Shown here one piece after another: positions 7,446 to 14,809 of a stretch of 33,623 nucleotides of DNA. Positions within the stretch are counted from its first letter, which is position 1; each line of letters opens with the position of its first letter. A program made the translations under genes and the position numbers. Source of the DNA: Candidatus Bipolaricaulota bacterium (GTDB taxonomy: Bacteria; Bipolaricaulota; Bipolaricaulia; Bipolaricaulales; Bipolaricaulaceae); contig CALKES010000032.1 of the NCBI GenBank assembly GCA_938084715.1, forward strand, positions 1 to 33,623, given 5' to 3'. Below the pieces are notes generated by a model, which saw only the letters and a list, made by a program, of their open reading frames with translations, did not search any database and was not told the DNA's origin.

Positions 7446-7847
7446 ATGGACGTCAAGGTGAACTGGGACGGGGGAATGCGGTTCGTGGGCGTGGGGCCGT
7501 CGGGGCACGGGATGGCCATGGACGCTGCCCCCGAGGTGGGGGGTGGAAACACGGCCCCCCGGCCGACGGAGCTCCTCCTCGCCGCCCTTGGGGGGTGCAC
7601 GGGGATGGACGTGGTCTCGATCCTCGAGAAGATGCGCACCCCCCCGCAGACCCTGGAAATCGAGATCTCCGGGGAGCGGTCCCCCGAGCACCCCAAGGCG
7701 TTCCGGAGGATCCGGATCCTGTTCCGGGCCGAAGGGGTGCCCGAGGAGAACCTCCGCAAGGCCGTCCAGCTTTCCCGGGAGCGGTACTGTTCCGTCGCCC
7801 ACTCCCTCTCGGCCGAGATCACGACGGAGGTCGAGGCGAGGCCCTGA
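7446..7847 (+). CDS. OsmC/Ohr family peroxide-resistance protein
   Basis: A 133-residue protein with the OsmC layout: an N-terminal beta sheet (VKVNWDGGMRFVGVG), then PTELLLAALGGCTGMDVVSILEK with the first redox cysteine (about residue 56), and YCSVAHSL with the second (about residue 113). OsmC-type enzymes reduce organic hydroperoxides through this cysteine pair in the cytoplasm. The gene faces away from the arsR-glutaredoxin operon across about 85 bp with a shared dyad. Joint control of thiol and peroxide functions is plausible. Its last 29 bp overlap the convergent acetyl-CoA synthetase gene. Confidence 0.88.
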   Translation: MDVKVNWDGGMRFVGVGPSGHGMAMDAAPEVGGGNTAPRPTELLLAALGGCTGMDVVSILEKMRTPPQTLEIEISGERSPEHPKAFRRIRILFRAEGVPEENLRKAVQLSRERYCSVAHSLSAEITTEVEARP

Positions 7848-9885
7848 GGCGGGCCCGGAAGTCGGCGGCCACGACCCCGTCGGGGTAGCAGAGGATTGGG
7901 TTCACGTCGAGCTCCTCGATCTCGGGGACGTCGGCGGCCAGCCGGCTCACCCCCTGGACGGCCCGGGCGAGGGCCGGGAGGTCCACGGGGGGGCGGCCGC
8001 GGGCCCCGGCTAGGAGAGGGAACCCCCGGATCGAGCGGACGAGCTCCTCGGCCTCGCTCGAGGAGACGGGGGCCAGGGCAAACGCCACGTCCCCCAGAAC
8101 CTCGACGAACACCCCCCCCAGCCCCACCATGACGAGGGGCCCAAACGTGGGGTCCCGCACCGCCCCCAGGGCCACCTCCACCCCCGGGGGAAGGAGCTCC
8201 TGAACGTACACCCCTTGCGCCCCGGGAAACGCCCGGAGGAGCTCGCAAGCGGCCGCGGGGACCTCCCTCGACGGCACGCCGATCCGGACCCCCCCCGCGT
8301 CGGACTTGTGGACGAGCCCGGAGGCCACCACCTTGAGCACAACCCTCTCCCCAAGGGAGCGGGCGAGCTCCCCGGCCTCCTCGGGAGTGGAGGCCATCCC
8401 ACCCCGAGGGACCGGGACCCCATAGAGGGCGAGGAGGGGGAGGGCCTCCACCTCCAGCTTCTCCCGGCCGCGGAGGAACGGCTCCAGCGCGGAGCGGGGG
8501 ACGGGGGACGGGACTTGGGTCTCCGACAACCGCTCCCGGAGCTCCCGGTACCGGGCGAGGGCGGCCAGGGCCCGGACCGCCCGCGCCGGCTCGAAGTAGG
8601 CGGGGATCCCCGCCTCCCCGAGGATCCCCTCCGCCTCCTCCCCCAGCTCCCCGGCCATGAACGAGGCGGCGAGGGGGGTCCCTTTACCCCGGGCCTCGGC
8701 CAAGATCCGGGCCAGCTCGGCAAAGGTGAGGATCGGATGCGGGGCGGTGAGGACCAGGGCCATGTCCACCCCGGGGTCGGCGAGGACCCGGTCCACGGCG
8801 ACCCGGAACGTGCCGGCGGTGGCGTCGGCGAGGAGGTCCACGGGGTTGCGGAGGCTCGCCGCCGGCGAGACGTGGGGGGCGAGGGCCTCCACCGTGGCTG
8901 GGGAGAGGGGGGGGACCTCGAGGCCCGCCTCGGCCGCAGCGTCGGCGGCGAGGATCCCCGGTCCCCCGGCGTTCGTCACGATCCCCAGCCGCCGCCCCCG
9001 GGGGAGGGGCGCCTGGACCAGGGCCTGGGCGACCTCGAAGAGCTCCTCCACCGTCCCCACCCGGAGGACCCCCGCCTTGCGGAACGCGGCGTCGTAGGCC
9101 CGGTCGGAGCCAGCGAGGGCCCCGGTGTGGGACGAGGCCGCCCGGGCCCCAGCCTCGCTCCGGCCCGCCTTGAGGACGACCACGGGCTTCTTCCGCGTCA
9201 CCTCCATCGCGGCCCGCACGAACTCCCGCCCGTCCTCCACCCCCTCGAGGTAGAGGGCCACGGCCCCCGTCTCCGGGTCCTCGTCCAGGGCGGGGAGAAA
9301 GTCCACCTCGTCCAGGACCGCCTTGTTCCCAAGCGAGACAAAGGCCGAGAAGCCCACCCCTTTCGTCCACGCCCAGCCGAGGACCGCGCTCCCCAGGGCC
9401 CCGGATTGGGATAGGAAGCCAATCTTCCCCGGTCGGGCCCCCCGGGGGGCGAACGTGGCGTTGAGCCCCACCCGCGGAAGGACGACCCCGAACGCGTTTG
9501 GGCCCAAGACGTTGAGGTCGTACTCCTGGGCGATGCGGACGAGCTCCCGTTCCCGCTCGACCCCTTCCTCCCCCACCTCCTTGAACCCCGCGGTGAGGAC
9601 GGCGGCGTTCCGGATCCCCTTGCGACCGCAGGCCCGGAGGGCCTCGAGCGCCGCCGCCGGGGGGACGAGGATCAGGGCGAGGTCCACCGGATGGGGGAGG
9701 TCGTCCACCGTCGGGACGCAGGGTCGCCCGAGGAGCTCCCGGTAGCCGGGGTTCACCCCGTACACGGGTCCAGGAAAGGAGACCACGTTGGCGAAGAGCA
9801 CGCCCCCGATCTTCTGGGGGGAGGCCGACGCCCCCACGACGGCAACCGACCGCGGATGGAGAAACGCCGAAAGATCCCGGGCCAT
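7819..9885 (-). CDS. Acetyl-CoA synthetase (ADP-forming), fused alpha-beta subunits
   Basis: A 688-residue enzyme converting acetyl-CoA, ADP and phosphate to acetate, CoA and ATP, the energy-conserving step of many anaerobic fermenters. In order: a CoA-binding Rossmann domain (SVAVVGASASPQKIGGV), a succinyl-CoA-ligase-like region with LSQSGALG, the phosphohistidine loop SSHTGALAGSD, and a C-terminal ATP-grasp domain with VVLKVVASGLVHKSDAGGV, whose histidine is the second phosphorylation site. Alpha and beta parts are fused, as in many bacteria. ATG 9885 fits the usual MARDL...LHPRSVAVVG start; an upstream extension would run through the promoter. Substrate choice among acyl-CoAs cannot be read from the sequence. 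Confidence 0.9.
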   Translation of the reverse strand: MARDLSAFLHPRSVAVVGASASPQKIGGVLFANVVSFPGPVYGVNPGYRELLGRPCVPTVDDLPHPVDLALILVPPAAALEALRACGRKGIRNAAVLTAGFKEVGEEGVERERELVRIAQEYDLNVLGPNAFGVVLPRVGLNATFAPRGARPGKIGFLSQSGALGSAVLGWAWTKGVGFSAFVSLGNKAVLDEVDFLPALDEDPETGAVALYLEGVEDGREFVRAAMEVTRKKPVVVLKAGRSEAGARAASSHTGALAGSDRAYDAAFRKAGVLRVGTVEELFEVAQALVQAPLPRGRRLGIVTNAGGPGILAADAAAEAGLEVPPLSPATVEALAPHVSPAASLRNPVDLLADATAGTFRVAVDRVLADPGVDMALVLTAPHPILTFAELARILAEARGKGTPLAASFMAGELGEEAEGILGEAGIPAYFEPARAVRALAALARYRELRERLSETQVPSPVPRSALEPFLRGREKLEVEALPLLALYGVPVPRGGMASTPEEAGELARSLGERVVLKVVASGLVHKSDAGGVRIGVPSREVPAAACELLRAFPGAQGVYVQELLPPGVEVALGAVRDPTFGPLVMVGLGGVFVEVLGDVAFALAPVSSSEAEELVRSIRGFPLLAGARGRPPVDLPALARAVQGVSRLAADVPEIEELDVNPILCYPDGVVAADFRARLRASPRPPS

Positions 9886-9894
9886 GGCTGCGGG

Positions 9895-9924
9895 ATGGTA
9901 GCGGTCTCCGCAGGACCTCCACAA
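9895..9924 (-). promoter_or_regulatory. Promoter of the acetyl-CoA synthetase gene
   Basis: On the minus strand TTGTGG (9924-9919), an 18-bp spacer and TACCAT (9900-9895), nine bases before the ATG. Only a two- or three-base leader is expected and no ribosome-binding site is visible. Confidence 0.4.
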
Positions 9925-10016
9925 CCCCTGCGCGGAACCTTGACGGCGGGGGTAGATCCTTGGGCGGTGGGAGAAGACGCAAGAGCCCTACCACCCTCAT
10001 CCTCCCCCTGACTTGG

Positions 10017-10044
10017 GAGGGGGCGAGGCCCCCCTCGCCCCCTC
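10017..10044. repeat. 12-bp perfect hairpin upstream of the response regulator
   Basis: GAGGGGGCGAGG, a CCCC loop, then CCTCGCCCCCTC, 24 bp before the ATG at 10068. There is no T-run, so it is not a simple terminator. It could be an attenuating leader structure or a dispersed palindromic repeat. Confidence 0.5.
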
Positions 10045-10067
10045 TCCCTCCTTCAGGTAGGCTAGCG

Positions 10068-10763
10068 ATGGACATGAAGACGATCCTCATCGTGGAAGAC
10101 GAGCGGGAGATCGCGCGGATGGTGCAGACCTACCTCATCCGCGAGGGATACCGGGTCGAGGTCGCCTTCTCCGGGGAAGACGGATGGTCAACCTTCCGCT
10201 CCCTCCACCCTGACCTCGTCCTTCTCGACCTCATGCTCCCCGGGATGCACGGCCTGGAGGTGGCCCGGCGGATCCGGCAGGAGGGGGGGACCCCGATCAT
10301 CATGCTCACCGCCCGGAGCGAGGAGGCGGACCGGGTGGCCGGCCTCGAGATGGGGGCCGACGACTACATCGTGAAGCCGTTCAGCCTCCGGGAGCTCGCC
10401 GCCCGGGTGCGGGCGGTGCTGCGGCGGACCGAGGGCGGGACAGCCCCTGAGGTGATCCGAACCGGGGACCTCACCGTCGACCTCGCCTCCCGGGAGGCCC
10501 GACTCCGGGGAACCCTCCTCGAGCTCACCCCCACCGAGTTCGACCTCCTGGCGTTCCTCGCCCGGCACCCGGGGCGCGTGTTCACCCGCCGCGAGCTTCT
10601 CGAGGCCCTGCAGGAGCGGACCTACGCCACCCTGCCCCGGACGGTGGACTCCCACGTGAAGAACCTCCGGCACAAGATCGAGCCCGACCCGGAGAACCCG
10701 ACCTACATCCTGACCGTCCACGGGGTGGGGTACAAGTTCCGACCGGCCGCCGAAGGGGGGTAG
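10068..10763 (+). CDS. OmpR/PhoB-type response regulator
   Basis: A 231-residue regulator. The receiver domain (about 4-115) has the acidic pair in VEDE, the phospho-acceptor Asp 54 (VLLDLMLPG), Thr 81 and Lys 103 (YIVKPF). The C-terminal winged helix (about 130-228) has the LTPTEFDLLAFLARHPGRV and RTVDSHVKNLRHKI signatures. ATG 10068 is chosen because homologues start at MxxxILIVEDE; ATG 10074 is an alternative. The 182-bp gap to the divergent acetyl-CoA synthetase gene holds a strong hairpin. It is followed directly by its sensor kinase gene. Confidence 0.92.
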   Translation: MDMKTILIVEDEREIARMVQTYLIREGYRVEVAFSGEDGWSTFRSLHPDLVLLDLMLPGMHGLEVARRIRQEGGTPIIMLTARSEEADRVAGLEMGADDYIVKPFSLRELAARVRAVLRRTEGGTAPEVIRTGDLTVDLASREARLRGTLLELTPTEFDLLAFLARHPGRVFTRRELLEALQERTYATLPRTVDSHVKNLRHKIEPDPENPTYILTVHGVGYKFRPAAEGG

Positions 10764-10765
10764 AA

Positions 10766-12148
10766 CTGTCCTTTCGCTGGAAGCTCCTCAGCGCGTTCAC
10801 GGTGGTGGCCCTCCTCGCCGTGGGCGGGACCTACTTCCTCACGACAAGGGGGGTGCGGGACCGGTTCGACGCGTTCCGCGCGGAAAACCTGCACCTGGCC
10901 GGTCAGGAGTTCGCCGCGGCCCTCGCCCAGATCTGGGAGTCCACCGGGAGCTGGGACCACCTGGCGTCCCTGTTCGCCACGACCGCGGTGATCGTCCGGG
11001 AGCGCACCGTGATCTACCAGCGGCCGACGTTCGGCCAGTTCACCGTGATCGACCCCGAGTACCGGGTCGTGGGATGCGCCGACGAAGGGATGGTGGGCCA
11101 ATGCCTCGCGGAGAACCCTCAGTACCGGGAAATCGTCGACCGGTACGGGATACCCATCCTGGTGGACGGGAAGAGGGTGGGCACGGTGGTCCCCCTGGAC
11201 ATCGCGGCCTTCACCCCCCTTGAGCGGGACTTCCTCGGCTCGATCCAGCGAGCGGCGCTCGTGGCAGGGGGGATCGCCCTGCTCGCCGCGGCGCTGCTGG
11301 CCCTCGTCCTGGTGGCCCAGCTCTCCCGGCCCCTGGCCCGCCTCATCCACGCCACGAGCCGAATCGCAGCCGGGGACCTCTCCCACCGGGTGGCGGTCCG
11401 GACCCGGGACGAGATCGGCCGCCTCGCCCGGGCGTTCAACGCCATGGCCGCGGCCCTGGAGAGCTCGGAGAAGGCCCGGAAAACCCTCCTCGCCGACGTG
11501 GCCCACGAGCTCCGCACCCCCCTGGCCGTGGTCCGGGGAAACCTCGAGGGGATGATCGACGGCGTGTTCCCCCTGACCCCGGAGGGCCTGGTCCCCGTCT
11601 ACGACCAAACCCTCCACCTTGCGGACCTGGTGGAGGACCTGCGGACCCTGACCCTCGCCGAGTCCGGGCACCTCCCCCTCATCCCGGAGCCCACGGACCT
11701 CGGGGAACTGGCCCACGCGGTGGTCGAGGGCCTCCGGCCCACGGCGGCCGAGGACGGGGTGACGATCGAGGTCCGGGCCGAGCCGGGGCTCCGGGCCTCG
11801 GTCGACCCCCGGCGGATCCGCCAGGTCCTGGGGAACCTCCTCGACAACGCCCTCCGCTACTCTCCCCCCGGGGGGACGATCACCGTGACCGCCTCCCGGG
11901 TCGGATCCGAGGCCCACATTTCGGTCCGGGACCAGGGACCCGGGGTCTCCCCCGAGGACCTCCCCCACATCTTCGAGCGGTTCTACCAAGGGGACAGGTC
12001 CCGCTCCGGGGAGGGGACGGGCCTGGGGCTCGCCATTGCCCGGGAGCTCGTCCACGCCCATGGCGGTCGGATCTGGGTCGAGAACGACCGCGGGGCGGTG
12101 TTCACGTTCTCCTTGCCCTTCCTTGAGGATTCTCCCCCTCCCGCTTAA
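10766..12148 (+). CDS. Sensor histidine kinase (probable CTG start)
   Basis: A membrane sensor kinase of about 460 residues: TM1 (about 5-25), an extracytoplasmic sensor of some 130 residues, TM2 (about 160-185), HAMP, HisKA with phospho-acceptor His 247 (DVAHELRTPL), and HATPase with NLLDNALRYSPPGG, DQGPGVSPEDL and GTGLGLAIARELV. No ATG, GTG or TTG lies between the regulator stop at 10763 and GTG 10802, and starting at 10802 would cut away half of TM1. CTG 10766 would give L/M-SFRWKLLSAF, a typical kinase N-terminus, and has AAGGGGGG five bases upstream. It forms one operon with the response regulator. Confidence 0.88.
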   Translation: MSFRWKLLSAFTVVALLAVGGTYFLTTRGVRDRFDAFRAENLHLAGQEFAAALAQIWESTGSWDHLASLFATTAVIVRERTVIYQRPTFGQFTVIDPEYRVVGCADEGMVGQCLAENPQYREIVDRYGIPILVDGKRVGTVVPLDIAAFTPLERDFLGSIQRAALVAGGIALLAAALLALVLVAQLSRPLARLIHATSRIAAGDLSHRVAVRTRDEIGRLARAFNAMAAALESSEKARKTLLADVAHELRTPLAVVRGNLEGMIDGVFPLTPEGLVPVYDQTLHLADLVEDLRTLTLAESGHLPLIPEPTDLGELAHAVVEGLRPTAAEDGVTIEVRAEPGLRASVDPRRIRQVLGNLLDNALRYSPPGGTITVTASRVGSEAHISVRDQGPGVSPEDLPHIFERFYQGDRSRSGEGTGLGLAIARELVHAHGGRIWVENDRGAVFTFSLPFLEDSPPPA

Positions 12149-12151
12149 GAT
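12123..12151 (+). promoter_or_regulatory. Promoter inside the kinase gene end, for the RNase H-like gene
   Basis: TTGAGG (12123-12128), a 17-bp spacer and TAAGAT (12146-12151), nine bases before the ATG at 12161. No ribosome-binding site is visible. Confidence 0.4.
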
Positions 12152-12160
12152 CGGGCCGCA

Positions 12161-12643
12161 ATGGATGAAGGTTCGTCTTACCACAGTCCCACCCTCGGGC
12201 GGCTCGCCTTTCCCGAGGTGATCGACGAAATCCTGGCGATGATGGCCGCCGCCCCGGAGGACGAATACCAGCTCGTGGTCGGGACCGATTCCCAAAGCTA
12301 CTCCGACGAGGTGGAGTACGTGTCGGCGATCGTCGTCCACCGGGTGGGGAAGGGGGGACGCTACTTCTGGCGGCGGGTCCGGGATGAACGTCCAGTGACC
12401 CTGCGGGAGCGGATCTACCGCGAGGCGTGGCTCTCCTACGAGACGGCCGAGGAGCTCATCGGGGCCCTCAAGGAGCGTGGAGCGGGAGGGTTCCAGCTGG
12501 AGATCCACGTCGACGTGGGCCGGAACGGCCGGACGCGGGACCTCGTCGAGGAAGTGGTGGGGATGATCCTCGGGGTGGGGTACGCGGTCCGGACGAAGCC
12601 CGAGGCCTACGCGGCCACGGTCGTCGCCGACAAGTACACCTAG
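12161..12643 (+). CDS. RNase H-like fold protein, YkuK/DUF458 family
   Basis: A 160-residue protein of the DUF458 family (B. subtilis YkuK relatives), predicted to adopt an RNase H-like fold. Visible features are LVVGTDSQSYSDEVEYVSAIVVHR, where GTDSQ holds the first acidic residue, LEIHVDVGRNGRTRDLV with a second acidic position, and YAVRTKPEAYAATVVADKYT at the end, all typical of the family. It is cytoplasmic; the biochemical role is unproven. The gene begins 12 bp after the kinase stop but seems to have its own promoter. It ends with TAG 70 bp before murE. Confidence 0.85.
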   Translation: MDEGSSYHSPTLGRLAFPEVIDEILAMMAAAPEDEYQLVVGTDSQSYSDEVEYVSAIVVHRVGKGGRYFWRRVRDERPVTLRERIYREAWLSYETAEELIGALKERGAGGFQLEIHVDVGRNGRTRDLVEEVVGMILGVGYAVRTKPEAYAATVVADKYT

Positions 12644-12700
12644 GGGCACAGGGCCCGTCCCCAGTTCGCCTCTGTCCCCTGGCCCTTCCAGGGGTGGGGC

Positions 12701-12706
12701 TACGAT
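12701..12706 (+). promoter_or_regulatory. -10 box predicting a leaderless murE mRNA
   Basis: TACGAT, then exactly six C residues, then the ATG at 12713. No Shine-Dalgarno sequence and no clear -35 hexamer. Confidence 0.35.
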
Positions 12707-12712
12707 CCCCCC

Positions 12713-14149
12713 ATGCCCAAGCTGGGATCCGTGCTGCCCCTCCCCTTCGTCCCCTCGGGTGCATGGGACGTCCCCGTGGGGGGCCTGGCGTGGGACTCCC
12801 GGAGGGTCCGCCCCGGGGATCTCTTCTTCGCCCTCCCGGGGACGAAGGCGGACGGGCACCGCTTTATCCCCGACGCCCTCGCCCGGGGGGCCGCCGCCGT
12901 GGTGGGGGAGAAGATCCTCCCCCCGCTCCCGGTCCCCTACGCCCGGGTCCCCGACGCCCGGGCCGTCCTCGCCTGGGCCGCCGCGGCGTTCTACGACCAC
13001 CCCACCCGGCGGATCCCCACGATCGGGGTCACGGGGACGAACGGGAAGACCACGGTCGTCCACCTCCTCGGGCAGCTCATCCCCGGCTGTGAGACCCTGA
13101 CCACGGTCCGGGTCGAGCAGGAGGGGCTCTCCTGCGTCACGACCCCCGAGGCCCCGGACCTCCAGCGGATCGCCGCCGAGGCCCTCGCCGCCGGAAAACG
13201 GGCGTTCGCCTTCGAGGCTTCCTCCATTGGCCTCGCCCAGCGGCGGGTGCTGGGGGTCCACCTCCGGGCGGCGGTGTTCACCGGCCTTGGCCGGGACCAC
13301 CTCGACTTCCACGGGAGCTTCGCCGCCTACCTCGGGGCCAAGCTCCGGCTCTTCCGGATGCTCCCCCCGGAGGGGGTGGGGATCGTGAACGTCGAGGACC
13401 GCCACGCGGCCCAGTTCCTCGCCGCCTGCCCCGGGGAGGTGGTCCGGTACGGGATCGAGCGGGGGGACGTGCGGGCCCGGGGCCTCCGCCTCACCCCCAC
13501 GGGGTCGTCGTTCGTCCTCGAGACCCCGGGCGGGGCGGAGGAGGTCCGTCTCCCCTTCCCGGGGCGGTTCAACGTGGCCAACGCCCTCGCCGCGGCGGCG
13601 ACCGCCTGGAGGCTTGGGGAACCGCTCTCCGCGATCGCCGCACGGCTTTCGGAGGCGTCCCTCCCCGAGGGGCGGCTCGTCCGGTTCCGGCTAAGCACCG
13701 GGGCGACCGCGGTGGTGGACTACGCCCACAACCCCGAGGCCCTGGCCGAGGTCCTGGCCGCGCTTCGGCCCGCGGCCCGGCGGCTCCTCGTCGTGTTCGG
13801 GGCAAGCGGGGAGGCGGACCGGGGCAAGCGGCCCCTCATGGGGATGGTCGTGGGGAGCCTCGCCGACCTCGCGGTGATCACCGCCGACAACCCGAAAGGG
13901 GAGGATCCCAAGGCCATCGCCGACGCCGTGGCCCGGGGGGTGCGGGCGATGGGGGGCGAGTACCGGATCGAGCTCGACCGGGCGCGGGCCGTGCGGTGGG
14001 CCCTCGAGGCGGCCGGGCGGGGGGATGTGGTCCTCCTGGCCGGCAAGGGCCACGAGCGCTACCAGCTCACCGCCCAGGGCCCTGTCCCCCTCTCCGACCT
14101 CGAACTCGTCCTCACTTCAGGGGAGCCCGCCCAGAACCTCCTCCAGTAG
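12713..14149 (+). CDS. murE: UDP-N-acetylmuramoyl-tripeptide synthetase (MurE)
   Basis: A 478-residue Mur ligase that adds the third residue of the peptidoglycan stem peptide to UDP-MurNAc-L-Ala-D-Glu. The N-terminal domain has the MurE-specific GLAWDSRRVRPGDLFFALPG. The central domain has the ATP loop GVTGTNGKTT (about 104-113) and GRDHLDFHGS. The C-terminal domain begins near VVDYAHNPEAL and has AGKGHE. The amino-acid-selectivity loop reads ADNPKGEDP; diaminopimelate enzymes normally have DNPR and lysine enzymes other residues, so the added amino acid is uncertain. It is not in a mur cluster. The 3' end overlaps coaE by 33 bp, convergently. Confidence 0.92.
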   Translation: MPKLGSVLPLPFVPSGAWDVPVGGLAWDSRRVRPGDLFFALPGTKADGHRFIPDALARGAAAVVGEKILPPLPVPYARVPDARAVLAWAAAAFYDHPTRRIPTIGVTGTNGKTTVVHLLGQLIPGCETLTTVRVEQEGLSCVTTPEAPDLQRIAAEALAAGKRAFAFEASSIGLAQRRVLGVHLRAAVFTGLGRDHLDFHGSFAAYLGAKLRLFRMLPPEGVGIVNVEDRHAAQFLAACPGEVVRYGIERGDVRARGLRLTPTGSSFVLETPGGAEEVRLPFPGRFNVANALAAAATAWRLGEPLSAIAARLSEASLPEGRLVRFRLSTGATAVVDYAHNPEALAEVLAALRPAARRLLVVFGASGEADRGKRPLMGMVVGSLADLAVITADNPKGEDPKAIADAVARGVRAMGGEYRIELDRARAVRWALEAAGRGDVVLLAGKGHERYQLTAQGPVPLSDLELVLTSGEPAQNLLQ

Positions 14150-14725
14150 GCCCCAAACCCGCGCGGCCACCTCCGCGGGGGAGCCCGTCCCGTCCACAAC
14201 CCGCACCTTCGGGTCCAGGGGAGGGCGGAGGTCCCGCTGGAGGGCGACCCGCCGCTCCACCGCCTCGGGGTCAAGCCCCGAACGGAGAAGCCTCCGCCGC
14301 CGATCCGCCTCCGGGACCTCGAGCCACAGGACGAGGTCAAAGGGGGAACGGTCCACGTGGGGGGAGGCGAGGAGAAGGGCCCCCTCGACGAGGAGGAGCC
14401 CCGTCCCCGCCCTCCGGTGCTCCTCAATGGAACGGCGGATCCCATCCATCACGAGGGGGTGGACGATCGCCTCGAGGTCCGCCTTCCCCTCCGGGGAGGC
14501 GAGGGCCAGGTCTGCCAGCCGCCCCCGGTCCACCGTCCCGTCCGGGGCGAGGATCCCCTCCCCGAACCGGGCGACAAGGCGTCGGTAGGCGGGCCCCCCG
14601 GGGGCGTAGGCCCCCCAGGCCAAGGCGTCGCAGTCGAGGTGGGCCACCCCCGGCCGGCGGGCGAGGAGCCAGGCCAGGGACGACTTCCCCGACCCCGACG
14701 GCCCCGCAATCCCGATCACCCGCAT
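14117..14725 (-). CDS. coaE: Dephospho-CoA kinase
   Basis: A 202-residue P-loop kinase for the last step of coenzyme A synthesis. It starts MRVIGIAGPSGSGKSSLAWLLA (Walker A about 8-15), followed by LDCDALAWGAY, the FGEGILAPDGTVDRGRLADLA segment that identifies CoaE, and a lid region (EADRRRRLLRSGLDPEAVERRV). Length and motif order match the family. The ATG at 14725 is the first in-frame start and directly precedes the P-loop strand, as in homologues. CoA supply links it only loosely to the acetyl-CoA synthetase nearby. Confidence 0.9.
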   Translation of the reverse strand: MRVIGIAGPSGSGKSSLAWLLARRPGVAHLDCDALAWGAYAPGGPAYRRLVARFGEGILAPDGTVDRGRLADLALASPEGKADLEAIVHPLVMDGIRRSIEEHRRAGTGLLLVEGALLLASPHVDRSPFDLVLWLEVPEADRRRRLLRSGLDPEAVERRVALQRDLRPPLDPKVRVVDGTGSPAEVAARVWGLLEEVLGGLP

Positions 14726-14782
14726 CGCCCCGATCCTAGCCCGTCGGGGAAGTCCCCGCCCGACCCGCCGTTTCCAAACCCG

Positions 14783-14788
14783 TACAAT
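14783..14788 (+). promoter_or_regulatory. -10 box upstream of the beta-helix/SecD-like gene
   Basis: TACAAT, 21 bases before the GTG at 14810. GGAGGTGA lies between them, so this gene has an ordinary leader. No good -35 is visible. Confidence 0.35.
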
Positions 14789-14809
14789 GGCCTCGCCGGA
14801 GGTGAGACG

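Noticed and set aside
10703-13405. A 900-codon open frame on the minus strand opposite the histidine kinase, RNase H-like and murE genes
   Set aside because: It covers three well-recognised plus-strand genes and has a low-complexity Gly/Pro/Asp/Glu composition. Long antisense frames are expected at this GC content. The same holds for the 507-codon frame at 3683-5206 and the 655-codon frame at 17758-19725.
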